Below are positions 35,601 to 50,600 of a DNA stretch of 64,000 nucleotides, in pieces. Origin of the DNA: Phoronis australis (Eukaryota; Phoronida; Phoronidae); assembly GCA_002633005.1 (NCBI GenBank), contig NMRA01000027.1, forward strand, positions 981,788-1,045,787. Reading direction: 5' to 3'. Positions within the stretch are counted from its first letter, which is position 1. The number at the start of each line of letters is the position of its first letter. The position numbers were made by a program, and so were the translations under genes. The notes under the pieces were generated by a model. That model ran no database searches and was not told where the DNA came from. It was given only the letters and a program-made list of their open reading frames with translations.

Positions 35601-38600
35601 TGGACAGCTTATTGTAGATAAAGAATCAAACGCTGGTGATCTACTTTCCGTATCGTGGACTTCTGACACATTCTTTGATGAAGAATATCAAAGCGGAATT
35701 GAGCAATACCAATACGCCATAGGTAGGCATTTTGGCATACGCAACTAAAATAATACTATATCCAATCAATTTAAGGGATATTTGATATTAACTTTTTGCA
35801 TTGCTAAATGACAAGGTTGAATTTCCTAAAACAAGAAATTGTTACACCTTCTCATTTGATGCAGTCACAAGAGTGGTATTGTCTTGACAAAACTTTATTA
35901 GTTGTCTTTTCACCATGCTCAATTTTTTGAGAAAAGCTCAATTCAAATGAGGAGATGCTCTTTATATTCATACAAATTTAGGTACATACTCTTTTGCATG
36001 GATCAAACGATAAAATGGTTGTGTTTGTTGTGAGATGAAAGTTATTAGGTGACATACGCTGATCTTGCAGTTTTAGTTGTATTCTCTTTCAATAGGGACC
36101 GACAGCAACATCCAGGCCGTGTCTTCATTCAAAAACTTTCGTCCAAGGACTTCTTGTGGCCAGTTCACGTATTGTCTTACTATCAAAAAAGGCCGTATCA
36201 TGCAGCATGACGCTGCATTGGGACAAAGTTACGTAGTTAGTCTAAAGATCTTCAACAAAGCCGGATTACATAATATTTTTAAATCTGCAACGTTTAGTAT
36301 GGCACCAGACATTATTCCTGGTACAGTATTCGATGTTCTACCAGGGAAAACTGGGCAAGACGTTGACTTCTTATTGTTCGGTCTCTACTGCGTCAGTTGG
36401 ACAGGGTTTAAAACGCAATATGGAAGTGTGCGATATTCAGTTGGATTGGGTTCTTCCAAGCTCAAATCGGACATTTTGAGCTATAGACAGGTCTCGGTAG
36501 GGAAGCAGTATAGGTGTCTGAATATTCCGTCACTACAATTTGATTTTACTGAGGTTTACGCAACTGTTAAAGCAACATCTTCCATATCTGCGACAAATTC
36601 TGTAGTCGTGTCATCAGACGGAGCACTGGTAATTAGCACAAACGTTCACTCGAATACTTTCGACGTCTTTGACGGCTGGGGCTGTATGTCTTCAAGTCCA
36701 GAGGAAATATTAACGAGTCTCCTAATTCAGCCCTCCCTATCGAGCATCTTTCAGTTTAGCTCTTCTGGGATCCTTAGAGGTCGATACACCGTAAAACTGT
36801 CCAGTACAGTAGATCTTTCCAACGTGAAGATGACACAACATGGTGTGGAACCTAAAAATACCTTCTTCACGTCTAAGGATGGTACTAGCATGGGGTTCTA
36901 TACGTTTGAATGGACAAATAAGCCATACACATTCACGGTCACCAACACGGATTACGCAGAGCGTAACATAACATCTATATCTCTCCTGCTGTGTTCCTTG
37001 GATGAGGATTATCAAGCTGGAACAACATTCCTAAGTAGCTATTGGCAGACATCAGCAGCTGTTCACGAGAAGGTTTCTCAATACGAATGTTCGGTTGCCG
37101 AAGATGCGTGCAATGAGTTGGGCTGCATTTATGACGATATTCTTGTTCCTTGGACACCGCAGGGTAAACAACAACATTGTAAATTTAATGGCTTGAAATT
37201 GAAACTTGGCTACAGATATAGATTACTAGTTAGGCCATGTTTCCACCAGGTCTGTCTAAGGGAATCAACTTCAGATGGGGTAAAAATTACACCAGGTCAT
37301 GCAAACGTCGGTGCTATAACTGCAAGTGTTAATCTTAATGGAAGTGCTGGTGCATACGTGGCTGAGACATCGGTCCGTTGGCAGAGATTTGTTGTTCTGA
37401 GTGGAGCCCTTAAAGAACATGTCACGCGATACGAATGGACCTTGTCTACAAGCAGATCAGCTAAAGATGCCCTGAACACATGGAGACCTGTATTTAACAA
37501 AACCCAGGTAACTTGAAGTTGACGATGATGATGTCCAGAGACAAATAGTTGCCGATATAATATGGTGAGACTTGATGTAAATAGATGAGAATTATTGATG
37601 TCATCCATCAAATGAGATCTCGGGAGCTCAGCGTGAAACGCGGGGGCTTAGTTTTTATTGTTGTAAAGCTTACATTGAATTTGTTACTTTATATCTTTAT
37701 ATCTCTCGTTATAACATTTGCCTTTCACTCTTTATTCAACACCGAAGAAAAGAATGAAACGGGCCACATTTCTAAACCACGTTAACGCTAAAATGTCAAC
37801 TTAAATGTTTATGGTCTCAGCCAACACAAACACAGTTCATTTTCAAAATCTAAGTACCCTGGATACTACATATAAACCCACATTAAACCTTCTTACAGGA
37901 TTTTGCATTACTTCCGTGGAATAACCACCGACTACAGGCGATGTACCTACTCATAACTGGCTATTCTAACGCGAATGTGGCGACACGTCACATTAAGAAG
38001 ATCGACATTGCAAAAGACCCATTCACAGTTGTAGACAGGGCTTTGTACGATTTAAGAAAGGCCGATGCTGTCCGATTCAGTCAAACAGCTCATGCAAAAA
38101 ATATGCAACCAAAAAAACTGAAAGAATTGCATAACGCTGAAGTCGACTTTACCAACATGACAGACAAAGCATACGCTCTATTCGCTGGACCTTGGTACGA
38201 TAGGTACACTTGGATTTTGACAACGAAAGCTGATCCAAGTCTGGATTGTTCAACCAGTCCTCACTGTTTAACGTCAGTGAACAACACTCAAAACCACATC
38301 GAGTTCACAGCAAATCTTATTCACGGCCGGAAATATTTCACCTGCCTTCGGACAGAGCCTCAAACAAGACGGCGTACTACTCACACTGAGGAACTACCCG
38401 CAGTGAGACTTTGTAGTAACGGGTTTACCATCGACACAATGTCTCCCGTTAATGAACAATTTTCTCTTTTGTCTTTGAGCAGTAACACTTTTGGAGCGCA
38501 CTTCAGTAGATTCAACGACATTATTGAGTTCCAGTTTAAGTTCAAAGACCTCGAGGACAGTGTCCCAGGGTTATCATCGGGCATAAAAAACCATCGTTAT

Positions 38601-41600
38601 TACATAGGTGAGTAGTACTTGTGACTCAGAGTTTGCAAATAATGGAACATTCATTTACCGAATTATCAACAATAATAAGAAGAATTCAAATGACAAAATG
38701 AGTCACTCTGAATAACGCCATATACACCTACTGCGTGTTATTATTTGATTCCCACGTTTGAGTTTAAATGATCAGTCATTTTGCACTGTTATGTTTTTCA
38801 CATGTGGTTGACAGGAACACTTGTTGGCCAATACGAAGTTGCCAATGAAACTAGTACAGGACTCCAAACACACGTCATTGTTGAGAACGTAGCGTTGGCC
38901 ACGGGAAAACAGTATTTCGTTACTGTTGAAGGTGAGTGTTATTACGATAAATGTGCACATCATATGAGTAGACTGTTGTGACATTTGTGACACCAGTAGG
39001 ATTACTTGGGTATTACTTGGGTGCAGAGCCAGCGTCGTCACACTCGGGACTGACCCATAGATGCTCGGCTTTCCACTTCATCAAGTCAGACAAGGTCCTT
39101 TGACTAACCACTCCAACCAACTGCTGATTACACAGTCGTCTTGCCCGGCCATGCAACCGACTATCAGCACCACAGTCTCTCTCATATCCAAACAGCTGCA
39201 TTCTGTCAATTGCACCTCTATTCTCCAGTGGCTCCACCTCTCTAAGCGCTCCGAGAATCTCAATCTCTCCCAATCTGAGGGTGCCCTGTATCGGTGCATT
39301 TCCTGCTTACTTGTCAGTTTCTCATTTCCGGCGACCCCGGCATGCTCAGGGGAGAATATCCAAGTCAGCTTTCTCAGTGCACTGTTTTGTAAATGAAGCA
39401 GCCACTCGGGTTTGAGATATCCCTTTTTGATTTTCATCAGCATGCTCTGAGAATCTGTCTCAATAACTGCGCAGATATGATTGCTTTCCTGTAGCCATGC
39501 AATTGCCTGTTCAGCAGCAACCTCCTCCATCTTCATACTAGGTGTCGTGAGCTCATATGCCTCACTATTTTCCGCTACTATTTTGCCATCCACATTGACC
39601 ATATAGCCCCATCCAGATTTTTCTCCTCTTTTAACCGATCCATCAGTGTACACAACAGCATCTCTCTCACTACAATTTTCATAGACCAGCTCACGAACTT
39701 GACTGTTAACTGCACCAGCCGCCCTCTCACGACAATCTCGGCCCATAGTAATGACAACCCTGGTGAATCTGCTAGCTGTTTTGTCATCCACCTTCATATA
39801 CTCTTCTCCTCTGCAAATCAGATCCAACTCACACACTCTTTCTACTGTGATTTCCGCTGCTGCCAACCATGATTTGCCACGCTTTAATCTGGTGCCTTTG
39901 GGTACAGCCAACTGATCATGCAAGAGATGTTTCCTGTTTTTAGCCACCCGGAACATTGCTTTCACCTGGGCTAGTCTGTGCCTTTGTTCAACACTCGAGA
40001 GCCCAAGAATGTATCTCATTGCTGCTATTGGGGTGTCCTGAGTACATCCAATGATGATTCGCATCCCAGTATTCTGTATCCTCTCTAATTTCATCATTTA
40101 GTGTCTTGGATGCTTTGATGATGTCCAAACCGTAAGCAATGACTGAAAACTCTACCGCCTTGAAGAAAATCAATAGCTGGCTTTGTTCTACTCTACAGGT
40201 AGCCATGGTCTTTATTTGCAAATAGTCCGTGTATTCTTTCCACATCCTCTCCCCCTATTCTCACTAGTGTCAGGTCTTTGCATACTATGTGATAGGATAT
40301 TTTGTTTTAATAAATGTAAACGCATGGTTCTTAAGAGTCGCTGCATGAGAACGTCAGGCAATTTGCAATATTATGGGAACATGACATGTCACGAATTTTA
40401 AATTTGATATAGTATACATATATCACTTGGGGTGAATTAGCTACAAAAATATGAAATTGGTTTTGTCTTTCGTCACTTTGTAAATATGAAACGAATAACT
40501 AAATCGGGTGAAAAAATGGCCTAACCCCTTGTGCGCGACTGTTGAAAATGCACTATCTTTCCATGGGAATTAAACCAATTTGCGGGCGTTTAAGAAATAA
40601 AAATTTGATTGAGTTATACACAACAATTCTTTTTGTAATTAAGAATGCCAAAAATTACCCAGAATGACGTATTTTCATATTTGTAAAGAATTTTTGAATG
40701 CCTTGCTTCCACGGGCCAAAAACAGCTACCAATTTAGACCTATATTGAGGCCTATGTAATTCGAGCGCGCAAAAATGCACACCACCCACACATAGGTTCC
40801 GGGATAGCTACAGCTCTTGTCTTTGACAAGATATCGTTATTTTCGTGGACACTACCTTTTTTAATTCTCGACTTTACACTTTAGCGAAGGCACTTTCACC
40901 ACTTTCATCTGTTTCATACTGCCACCAATAGAGGGCGGCAAAGCAGAAAATATGAAAAATATGATCCAAATTGGAAGTAAATCGTAATAAAAAATCATAT
41001 TAAATTTTTTTCAAGATAACCAGAATTGCTTCGAGTGTTCTTTTAGCAAAATGTTGCGTTATTGGCAATTTAGCTAAGAAACGGAATGAGGTTCACGGAA
41101 ATAGGTCACGCTCTGAAGGAAAATGGCAAAGGTAGCGAGCTGCTGTGTTACTTACAACAAAAATATTGCCAAATACCTGAAAAGAGTCAACGCACTAGAT
41201 CACTTGGAAGAATGGGAGTTGATTGGCAATCTGACTCGAATGGGAGTGTGAGAGACAAAGGAACTGGCCAGCCTGTTAGAACAAAAGATCATCTGTCCAA
41301 AGCACCGTATGTGGCAGTATCCTGGTTATAAGCCAAGGTGTACGTTTGCAGCCTCAGGAATGCAAAGGATGTTCACCACTCAATCCCAGGACTACGTCAA
41401 CTTAACTTCTCATTTGAAGGTGAGCTACGTAACAATTCATAGCATGGGCTGTATACAATTACATAGACTATTTTTTCTCAGAAATCACATTGTGATTAGT
41501 CATACCAGCTGAGAACTAGTTTCAGTTGTGTATGTGGTCTGAAACAAAAGCTAAATATTTGATGGAATGGAATATCCATTCGTAGCTTGATTTTTAAAAA

Positions 41601-44600
41601 GGACTTGTGTTCTAATGCTTACAACTAAGTTACATATTTCAACAAGAAAAGTGGTTGCTTGGAAAGCATATGGGATCAGAGATGGGATGGTTTTGGAGAA
41701 TCCTGCTTCTGATTGCAAACCAGTGGAACTAGAGGTTGAGGAATGTGATGTTGCATCCTCATTGAGACCTTTCACTAGTTTCAGCAATCGAACGACAAAG
41801 ATATTCCTGTGTCCAAGAGATGGCTGTAACAACACTTTTGCCTCTCGAAACGAACTCAAGCAGAAAGTTAGCATGGGCGACCATGATAAACAGCCAACAG
41901 CACTTGAAGATCATCGCTGATGTGAAGAGAAAGTGGGCAGCCAAAGTCACTCTTATAGAAGGTGAAGTTCATGATCCAACAGCAAGCTCGTTGAACTCAA
42001 TTTGGCATCACAAATTCATAAGTTTGACATATAACCTTTGTTGTGCATTTTAGTCACTGACTGTTCCAAGTTGACTTAATAGTCAACATGGAAATGCGCT
42101 GTGTGATGTTCTATATTACAACCCAACAAAAAGTGAAGCTGTTGTGGAACATGCTACTCAACAGCCTATTCAGCCATGGCTTGGACATTCGCACAAATTT
42201 AGGCTGGATTTTTGATGTGGATTAATGTATCAGACCACTCAAATAGCTCAACTCTCTCACTTTTGACCACAGTATTTGGATTTTGTAAGCTCATTTTGTG
42301 AATTCACAAAACATGGCTACCCATCCAAAAAGCATGGCTCATGGTGTTGCATCCAGCTTTGTTACCTCTAAACACTCCTCACACACTCTTCCCTGAGTCA
42401 TCCACATGATACTTAGTCACGTGAGTTTTTGAACTGATTATTGGTTGCAAAAGCTGTGTGTGATTTGTGTGAACAGGATCAGCTTACAATTAGGTGTGTG
42501 AGTGGTGTTCACGAGTGTTTGACTTTTGTTGTTTTGGTAGCCTGGACTAAATAACATATACTATCTTATTGAGTTTTACATTTTCACGTGTAAAATGCAT
42601 GCAGCTAGTACCCAAACAGCGGGAGAGTCATGCAGCACAATGGGGTAGGCTCTGAAGTCAGCATAAAGGTCTGGAATAATGACTAAAAGCGTACAGATGT
42701 TTTTGACTGATGCGTTCAACGAAGGCATGAAAACTGGTGAAAAGGCGATCCAGTGAGATGTTCTGAACAAACGAGAACTGCAGGACACAATCATAGAACT
42801 GTGTTTGAATATCTTAAGCAGTATCCATGTAAATCGTAATCATCAGTGTTACTGTATTCTTGTCGTGCACCTTATGGTGTGTCTATTGCTTTGAAGTAAT
42901 GTTGCTAGTGAGTTTGATTCCATGATATTTTCTGTGTAATTACTTCTCATGCCAAGAGTGTCCCTCTAACTGTCATTTCCAGGTTATTTGTATACATTTA
43001 TATACAGTACAATCCAAAAGTATCCTGACAAAATAACCCGGAATTCCTTGCCATGACAGGTGGGGCAAAGTAGAATCCGTGGTCAAAGTGATCTTCCTGT
43101 GTGACTGAAAATGAAGGGAAACAGGAAAGTTAGTATGGTGGCTAAGACATTCTGTAATTAGCTGTGGTAATAGTTATTACCAGTCATTTTTTGCATTAAC
43201 AGGACTAGCCATCAAGTGGGGCAAAGATTTATATTGACTGATTACTTTTGCCTTGTTCTGCATGACTGTTTGCAAGCATGCGTGTGTAGGCCCATTATGC
43301 TGTCATCCCGGTCTTTTTGTCTGGCATCTGCTGCTGCATCTCCAAATCCTTGGTGATTTTGAAATTTTTACAAATGAGATGACACAAGAGAGTATTGGGA
43401 TGTATTTGACTACCACTGGGCCCCTAGTGACAACTTTACTTTTTCATGTTCGTATTTTTATCTAGCAAGTTCCTTGTCCCCTGATTTTTATCAAATTTCG
43501 CAAATAAGTTTCAGTTTTGGAGACAGTCACGTTTTCCTACTTCCTGGCGTACCTATGTAATCTGTACAGAAATGTTGCCATTGAGATGAGCAAGAATGAC
43601 ACTGATTGTTGATTGGACGATCTCCTATGGTGCCCTTTAATGCCAGTGCTGTAGGGGTAAAATTAAAGGTAAGTAGGCACCCAAAGCCCACCGTATCACC
43701 TTGAGCACTGAACGTAACTTATGGTGCGTAGGCACTATGTTCATTTGCCAAAAGGTGGTTGGTTGCGCCTACCTGTGCCTACGCGCCACTACTGCACTGC
43801 TGAAGGGCAATTTAGGTTTTCTTTATGTATGCCTCTATATCTACCAAGTTTCTTGATGCATTTTCGTGCAATATGGTATATTTGTTTATTTTGAGGAAAC
43901 GAGAACAAACTGCTATTTTCGGCTGGATTTAAAATATTCTGTGCCCTTCAAGATTATTATTTCTGGCAGTATCCTGACTGTCCTTGAAATTGCTTGGAGG
44001 ATAGTTCTGAAATTTTGCTCATGTGTTCCTATTGAGATGATCACGACTGACAGGTTTTCTGATGGGTGCAATCACCGAGGCGCACGGAGTGGCAATTTGT
44101 TTGTTTATCTGCGCCGCAATATTTACAAAGTTCTGTTGATGAATCTGGATGCAATTTGATGTATGTGTTACATTACTGTGGAGAGTATGCATATTTAGGA
44201 CATATCTGAGTGCTGTGGCGTTATCTAGCGGTTCTGTATCAACCAAGTATCTTGATAAATGGAATTTGGCAAGAATGTGACAGCGATTGTTTTGTTTCAG
44301 ATGAATATAATGTATGCTGCACCTCCTAGAGGTTTTTTATTTTATATATTACATATTATTAACATCCCTGGAAGCAAACTGCCTGAGATGCAGTCTTGGG
44401 CACTTTCCATTTTTCCTGTTTTTGTATGATGTTGACAAAAAATTGCAGTGTGATTGCAGACAATGGTTTCATTTTTACTTCTTTTGACCAAGGATCTCGA
44501 TACCCAAAACTTAACGTTCACAACCAGCTTTAACACCCACACTTGTATAATACACACATGCACTATTATGATGGGAAACTAAAGTGTCCTATCCATAGCT

Positions 44601-47600
44601 CGATGTCAACCATGACCAAAGGCTGCGTTGTATAAATGTCCTGTGTTATAAATACTGCACTGATGTGCTTTTCTATCTGTTGTAAGTCAGAGTTTCCATG
44701 AGTAGTAGATAATAAAACACTTAAGTTCACCGATACCTTACGTAAAATAATTTGACATTTTCGTAGTCTGTCTGTATTTCAAATTCATAGCACCAGTGCA
44801 ATTGCCCCTTTTGAAATTCTGGATCTGCTAGTGGTTTGCATCTAATGCCCAGATTAACCAATGACATTTCTAGCCCTATGTAGTATTTTTATGTATATCT
44901 CGAATTCATATTGTGTTAGGGATGATCTATAATCTAGGTTGGAATCTTCTGGTCCATTCTCGCCTGTGCCGGCAAGGCTTCATCGAATCTACGTTTCAGT
45001 CCTTTACTTTGCAATCTTCATCACTAAAATGGAAGTCCGGTGATAATTGTAAAATACAACTGGCTGAAACGTTGCTTTATGAACTGTTGAGTGGAGGTTG
45101 GCGAAAACACTCCTACAGAAACAGCAATAGCCAATATAAGTTTTCCGTGCATTGAATAGTTAGCCAAAAATGTAGGATTTTTCAAAGTTACACGCTTGAG
45201 CGCGCCCTAAAATATTGATTTGGCGCTGCGTAATGAGTACAACTTGTTCAACAGAAGGTTCATTTTTCTTTGACTGGATAAACCGGTGCGGCATCTGATG
45301 AGGAGCAGAAAAATTACTACCCAGAAGATTTTCACCTTAATTACAGGATCAGTGCTCCCCGTGGGTCTTCGGTACTTAAAAGGTATGGTTAGCAATAACC
45401 ATTCAATCAAGTATGATTTTTGGCTTTCCTCGTGCGATTATACGTTTCTATTTTGTTCGGAACTACTTTACGTTGCTAGACGTCAAGCAGACATTACGGA
45501 CCGATAATTGCCATCGTTTTGAGGCCGTAATTTCAGCTTTAATTCTAAAGTTCTGAGCACTAGCCGCAAGAGTTTTATTGTAATTCAGATTTCGAGCTTT
45601 GAAAAATCTTAACGATCTTGTTGACATTGTTTTTTGTTACTCATAAATCTTTAGAACTTCGTTGGTTTGTTAATGGGACTGTCACAGTAATGGCGAACAG
45701 GACGACCGATATCAGCAAAGTGAGTGGTTTCAATCAAAGCATGCAGGACGCACAGTTCGCTGTAAACGAATGTTTTAATAGATATGTAGTCTACAAAGGC
45801 TCAGCTTTCACATGCAGTATGTTACTTTTCTGCGTGTTTTTGCGCGGTAAAAGAAATAACGATCGAATAAAGAGCATTTCCACCAGTTACACAGCTTGAC
45901 TCAGGTGGGTTGAATAAGTAACAAAAATAGCTAATTTGCGAATACGTTTCAACTATGAATTTTACATTTTCATGTAGACCGAAGTTGTGTTTATTCAGTA
46001 TGTCATTCTTAGTTTCTGTTAATTTGTCGTTGTTGCACAGTGATGCAACATAAACTAGCCAAAAATTTCGAGGGGTCAGTTTTCTGTGAAGGAGTTAGAT
46101 ATTTTAAATAAAACTATTTTAGGTGTTGACCATTCCACCTAAGAGTAAAACTAAGCTATATTTCAAAAACTCCGTGACATGTCACGTTCCCGCATCTGCC
46201 TGACTTTCTCATGCAGTGACTCCTAAAAGCATAGACTGTTCTTGAGTAAAGAAGCGAATTCAATAGAAGGAGATTTACGTATTGCTCACATGATGGATAT
46301 GAAGTTTTCTCTGTATTTAGTTTGAGGAGAACTCTAGATTTTCTTTTTTTCAGCTGAAGACTATGCCGGGCACGTAACTTCAGTTTCTTCAAAGCCGTTT
46401 CTAGTGGACACTACGCCACCTGTTACTACTAACGCAAAGTTACTTGTTGGTTCACTCCACACTAATTACAAATATTTAGCTGGACACATGTTGCAGTTTT
46501 ACTGGTTTGGCTTTGAAGACAACGAGAGCGGAATTGCCAGCTACGAGTTCGCAATAGGATCATCACCGACACTTCAAGACAACCTACCTTTCAAAGAATA
46601 TTCCATTAATTACGTTTTTATCGTCGGAGTTGACTTACAGGATGGCCACATGTACTATCCTCAGATAAAAGTAATTCTTTTGCGTCTATATGAATTTGCA
46701 AGTCATATTAACGTGAACTCGGTGTTTCGCATAGGTGTTTAAAAAGTAACATTGGTTGTTCTTTAGTTGTTTTAGTGGAAAAGGGGAAGGAATTGGTGTG
46801 GCCTTCTGTTGTATCAGTCAATTACACTTGAGTGTTTCAAATATAGATGTAGTAATACAGTAATGCTTCGTCTGGGAAGTGACAGCCGACATGAAATGTA
46901 GTTGTATTGATGGCGTATACCACACAGAAAGCAGCATTTGTACGATTAAATACATTTCAACATGCATGATGTCTTCCAAAAGCAGGAGACTACGACCATG
47001 AAATTTCTGAGTGATGTCGAACTGGGATTTAGGCTGGATGTTTTGTCTGTTTAGGCTACAAATGGGGCAGGATTGGTATCTGTTCTCTATGAACAATTTA
47101 CATTCGACTCTACTCCACCATCCAGCGGGGTCGTGCGAGACTGCACGAGTCTGACGGACCTGAGTGACGTTGACTTCCAGATAAGCACCTCTAGACTCTG
47201 CGCCTCGTGGTCTGGTTTTCATGACGCGCACACACCTATGATTGAATACAGAGTTGGTGTCGATGAGTATGAAATTCAGCCACTTTTACTGAGCGTCGGA
47301 CTCAAAACAGGTAATTAATGCATTTACTGTTGTTGAGTGGATAGCAGCTATCATATTCGTTAACTTTCCTACATTTTTTTTCTTTGCGACTCGTTATGTG
47401 CTCGACTGTCGCTTCTTTCTATAAAGTTTACATGTACTTATAAACGGTATTAGCATTCACACTGAGCTACTGCGATTAATTTTGAATCCGTGCGAAAATA
47501 TAACGAGACAAAGATTTTGAAACATGTACCTACAACATGCAGACTCAAAGTGGAGGCATTCGCAATCTTGCACAGAATGAAGTGCAAATAGAAACTCTAT

Positions 47601-50600
47601 GTGATGACACAACAGATACACAAGAATGAACTATGATTACATTGCAGCCTTCGTCTTTGTTGGCAACTTTAAAGCTGGTCGGAAGTACGTCATAACAGTT
47701 GAAGCCTGCAACTCGGTTGGTCTGTGTACGCACGCCTGTTCAGACGGTGTGGTCATTGATCCCACGCCGCCACTGGCTGGTATTGTAACTATTGGACACA
47801 GACGCTTTGAACACAGTCGATACCAAGCTTCAAGGTAGGCTAAACATTTAGGGAAATAGCTCGTCGTCATATGATAGACAGATGTCAATCGAGATGGCAC
47901 GCATTTACATACACATTTTCCACGGTCGTAAACAGAATATTGTAAAAGTGCGTGTAGTGATGAGTTTCTCAAACGTTGCCTCCAAGAGTTTGCTGAAGCC
48001 CAACTGTCTCAATTAATGGCGTTTATAAAATAACAAGGGCCTCGATTCCCAAAAAAATTCTTGTGTCCCGATAAGATCCATGTACTCATTCTTAAAACAA
48101 TGCCGTGGATTTAGTGCCTGCGACTAGAATTATATTTCTTGAATCATCACTAGGGTGCAATCATCCTCTCTAAGAAATACCCGGGCTACCATAGCTTTTA
48201 AGACGGGGAAATACGCGCCCGGCAGTTTCAGACTAGTTTAAACTACGTATAACGAGCATCACGGGCAATATACAATGTGCTAGAAGATGTGATTATGCCC
48301 AGTATCTTAGCCCACTGTGGCACACGCCATCGCATATGCAAAAAGGGTTTTGCTCATAGATATTATGAAAAATCTAACTTTTGGGTTTCACTAAAGAGAT
48401 AACTGAGAATTTTAAGAAGAGAAAGTGCATAGATGCTCAATTTATGCATTTTAGTGAAGCTTTTAATAAAGTAAACCATTTTATTCTGCAACGTAACCAT
48501 TCAGATTATACCAGGCGCTATAAATAACTAAAATCGCTGCTTTTCTAAATGGTCGACAAAACCGATAACATGAGAAGATGTCATGTATTCCTTTGGTGTC
48601 AGGGTTATCGCAAAGTTCGATGTTAGGGTCCTGTTTCTTATTTTATATAGATGAAATAAATGTCTTTCGGTCTATCTGCATGGACCAGACTCCACCACAC
48701 TGACTCTGACAAAAGGATATGCAGAGATGTCTTGATAAATTCCAACCACATGGCTGTGAATGAGTGGCTCATTAGATAGCTTCCCCCAAATAAGCGTAGT
48801 GTCTTGCGTAAGAGTCACACGGTGGGGTCAATTAAACATACCGCATACTAGGCCACTGCAATCTTGCGTGACTTCAGAAGCTTCTCACACTTAAGTTATG
48901 CCCGAAGAAAGCAAATGATACTCTGGGTTTCTTACGATGGAATCTACATAACGGTAACCATAAAGCTGTAGTTAGATCCATCTTAGAATTCGCTTTTGCG
49001 ATGTGGAATAACTGGGCTGACTACTTTACTTCAACCCGTCAGTCGTCACCTTCTAATTTCCTTATCATATGGTACACAGTGGGAGTGGCTGCCTGTAATG
49101 GTTTAAGCCTCCCCTAACGACTTTGCAGTACATTGGTTCATCTGGAAGTGACGTCCTATTTAAGTGTTTCTAAATGTTATACTTGTTTTTTTGTTTTTAT
49201 TGTTCTTGCTTGTGATAATTTTGGTGATACTTGGAAAAGAATGGTGTCACTTACATCAAGAAGTGCTAATGCAACAGATTTCCCTCAAATTAAATATGTT
49301 TCACCACTGACATTCTAAGATCAGGCCAGCATTTTTTGTATTTTACAGGAAGTTCTTTAGCGCTAGTTGGACGGGATTTCATGATCAGCAGTCGAGTATC
49401 GAAAGGTATGACTGGTGTATCGGCATGTCAGTGGGACAGTGTGATATTCAGCCATTCGTCAACGTTCACAACTCTCACGAGCAAGTTCGACTTGATATGT
49501 CTCTTCCAGTAGGCAAGCCACTTTTTGTCAACGTGCGTGCGTGGAACAAGGCGGGATTGAACGTTACATCAACATCTGAACCAATCATAGTCGATAATAC
49601 TCCACCTGTAATTGTTACCAGTCCTGTGTTCACAACAGGGAATTTGTTGTCGTTGTATGACAACACTCAATTTGAAACCAATGCTCTTGAATTGAAGTGG
49701 AAGTTTACAGACGCCAACAGTCCTCTCACCCGCCACGTTATCAGTGTGTCTTCACATCACAGTGCACTTTGCCCCGTAGAAAATCTTGAGATAGGTGATG
49801 AGGAGTCGCTTAGAATCAGCTTAAGCGAAAAACGTGGCTTGGCTGATGGGGATAGATATTACGCAGCAGTGACAGCCTGTAACGACGCAGGACTCTGCAC
49901 GTCTTCGAATTCCTCAGCCAACGTGTTAATAGATTCCAGTGCTCCGCACATCGGTCAATTTTTGCAATCATATTGGTCCAAAGAAACTGGAAAAATAAAA
50001 CTTAGGATTCTGTGGTCGGGATTTGTTGATCCCCATTCTGGAATAAATCAGTATCACTTTTATGCCGGCACCAATTATAGCTCTTATGACTTAACGAATG
50101 GATTTGTAAAAGTACCTTACAATCCTCAATCAGGGACCACGAAACAAGAGGCGTCATTCTCCTTAAAAACCAACCCGAGGATTGGTTCTAGCATTTACAT
50201 CTCCATGGTGGCAGAAAACAACGTTGGCCTAAGGAGTAAAATTTTGAAGAATCTTGTAACGCTTGCTTCAACTGTTCAGTCTAACCCTGTGCAGGGCATA
50301 TTGGTCGTGCAAAAGTATTATTGCAATATACCCTTTTGCAACAACGATTGCGCGTGCTCGCCTATTGGAGGTACGTGCGACAAATTCAAATATTCAAGTT
50401 GCACCCTGGTCACAAATCCGCCTTCATATATTAGGGTTTCCATTGGTTTCATTACCTCAGTTATTTCATCCATGAACCGCCGCTGCGTTGCTGTAAAATG
50501 GATAGCTGCAAATCCTGAACACGTCATACGGTATCAGTACTCTCTCGGTGTCTCAGGTGCTGATCCTGGTTATGGTGTTTTCAATCTAACTACGGAGACA

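Larger units (their letters stand above)
38932..45654 (+). other. Gene B intron 16, 6.7 kb, with mobile-element remnants
   Basis: Contains an antisense RNase H retroelement (39013-40245), a short interspersed repeat (about 40318-40412), a decayed ORF region (41123-41990) and long stretches without features (42060-45300). A 36-bp candidate exon (45347-45382) has fitting splice sites. The domain array is incomplete across this intron, so an exon may be lost or missed here. Confidence 0.55.

Noticed and set aside
40318-46250. A 5.9-kb DNA transposon bounded by inverted 90-bp repeats
   Set aside because: A well-supported gene B exon (45655-45816) lies between the repeats, so they are better read as two copies of a short dispersed repeat.
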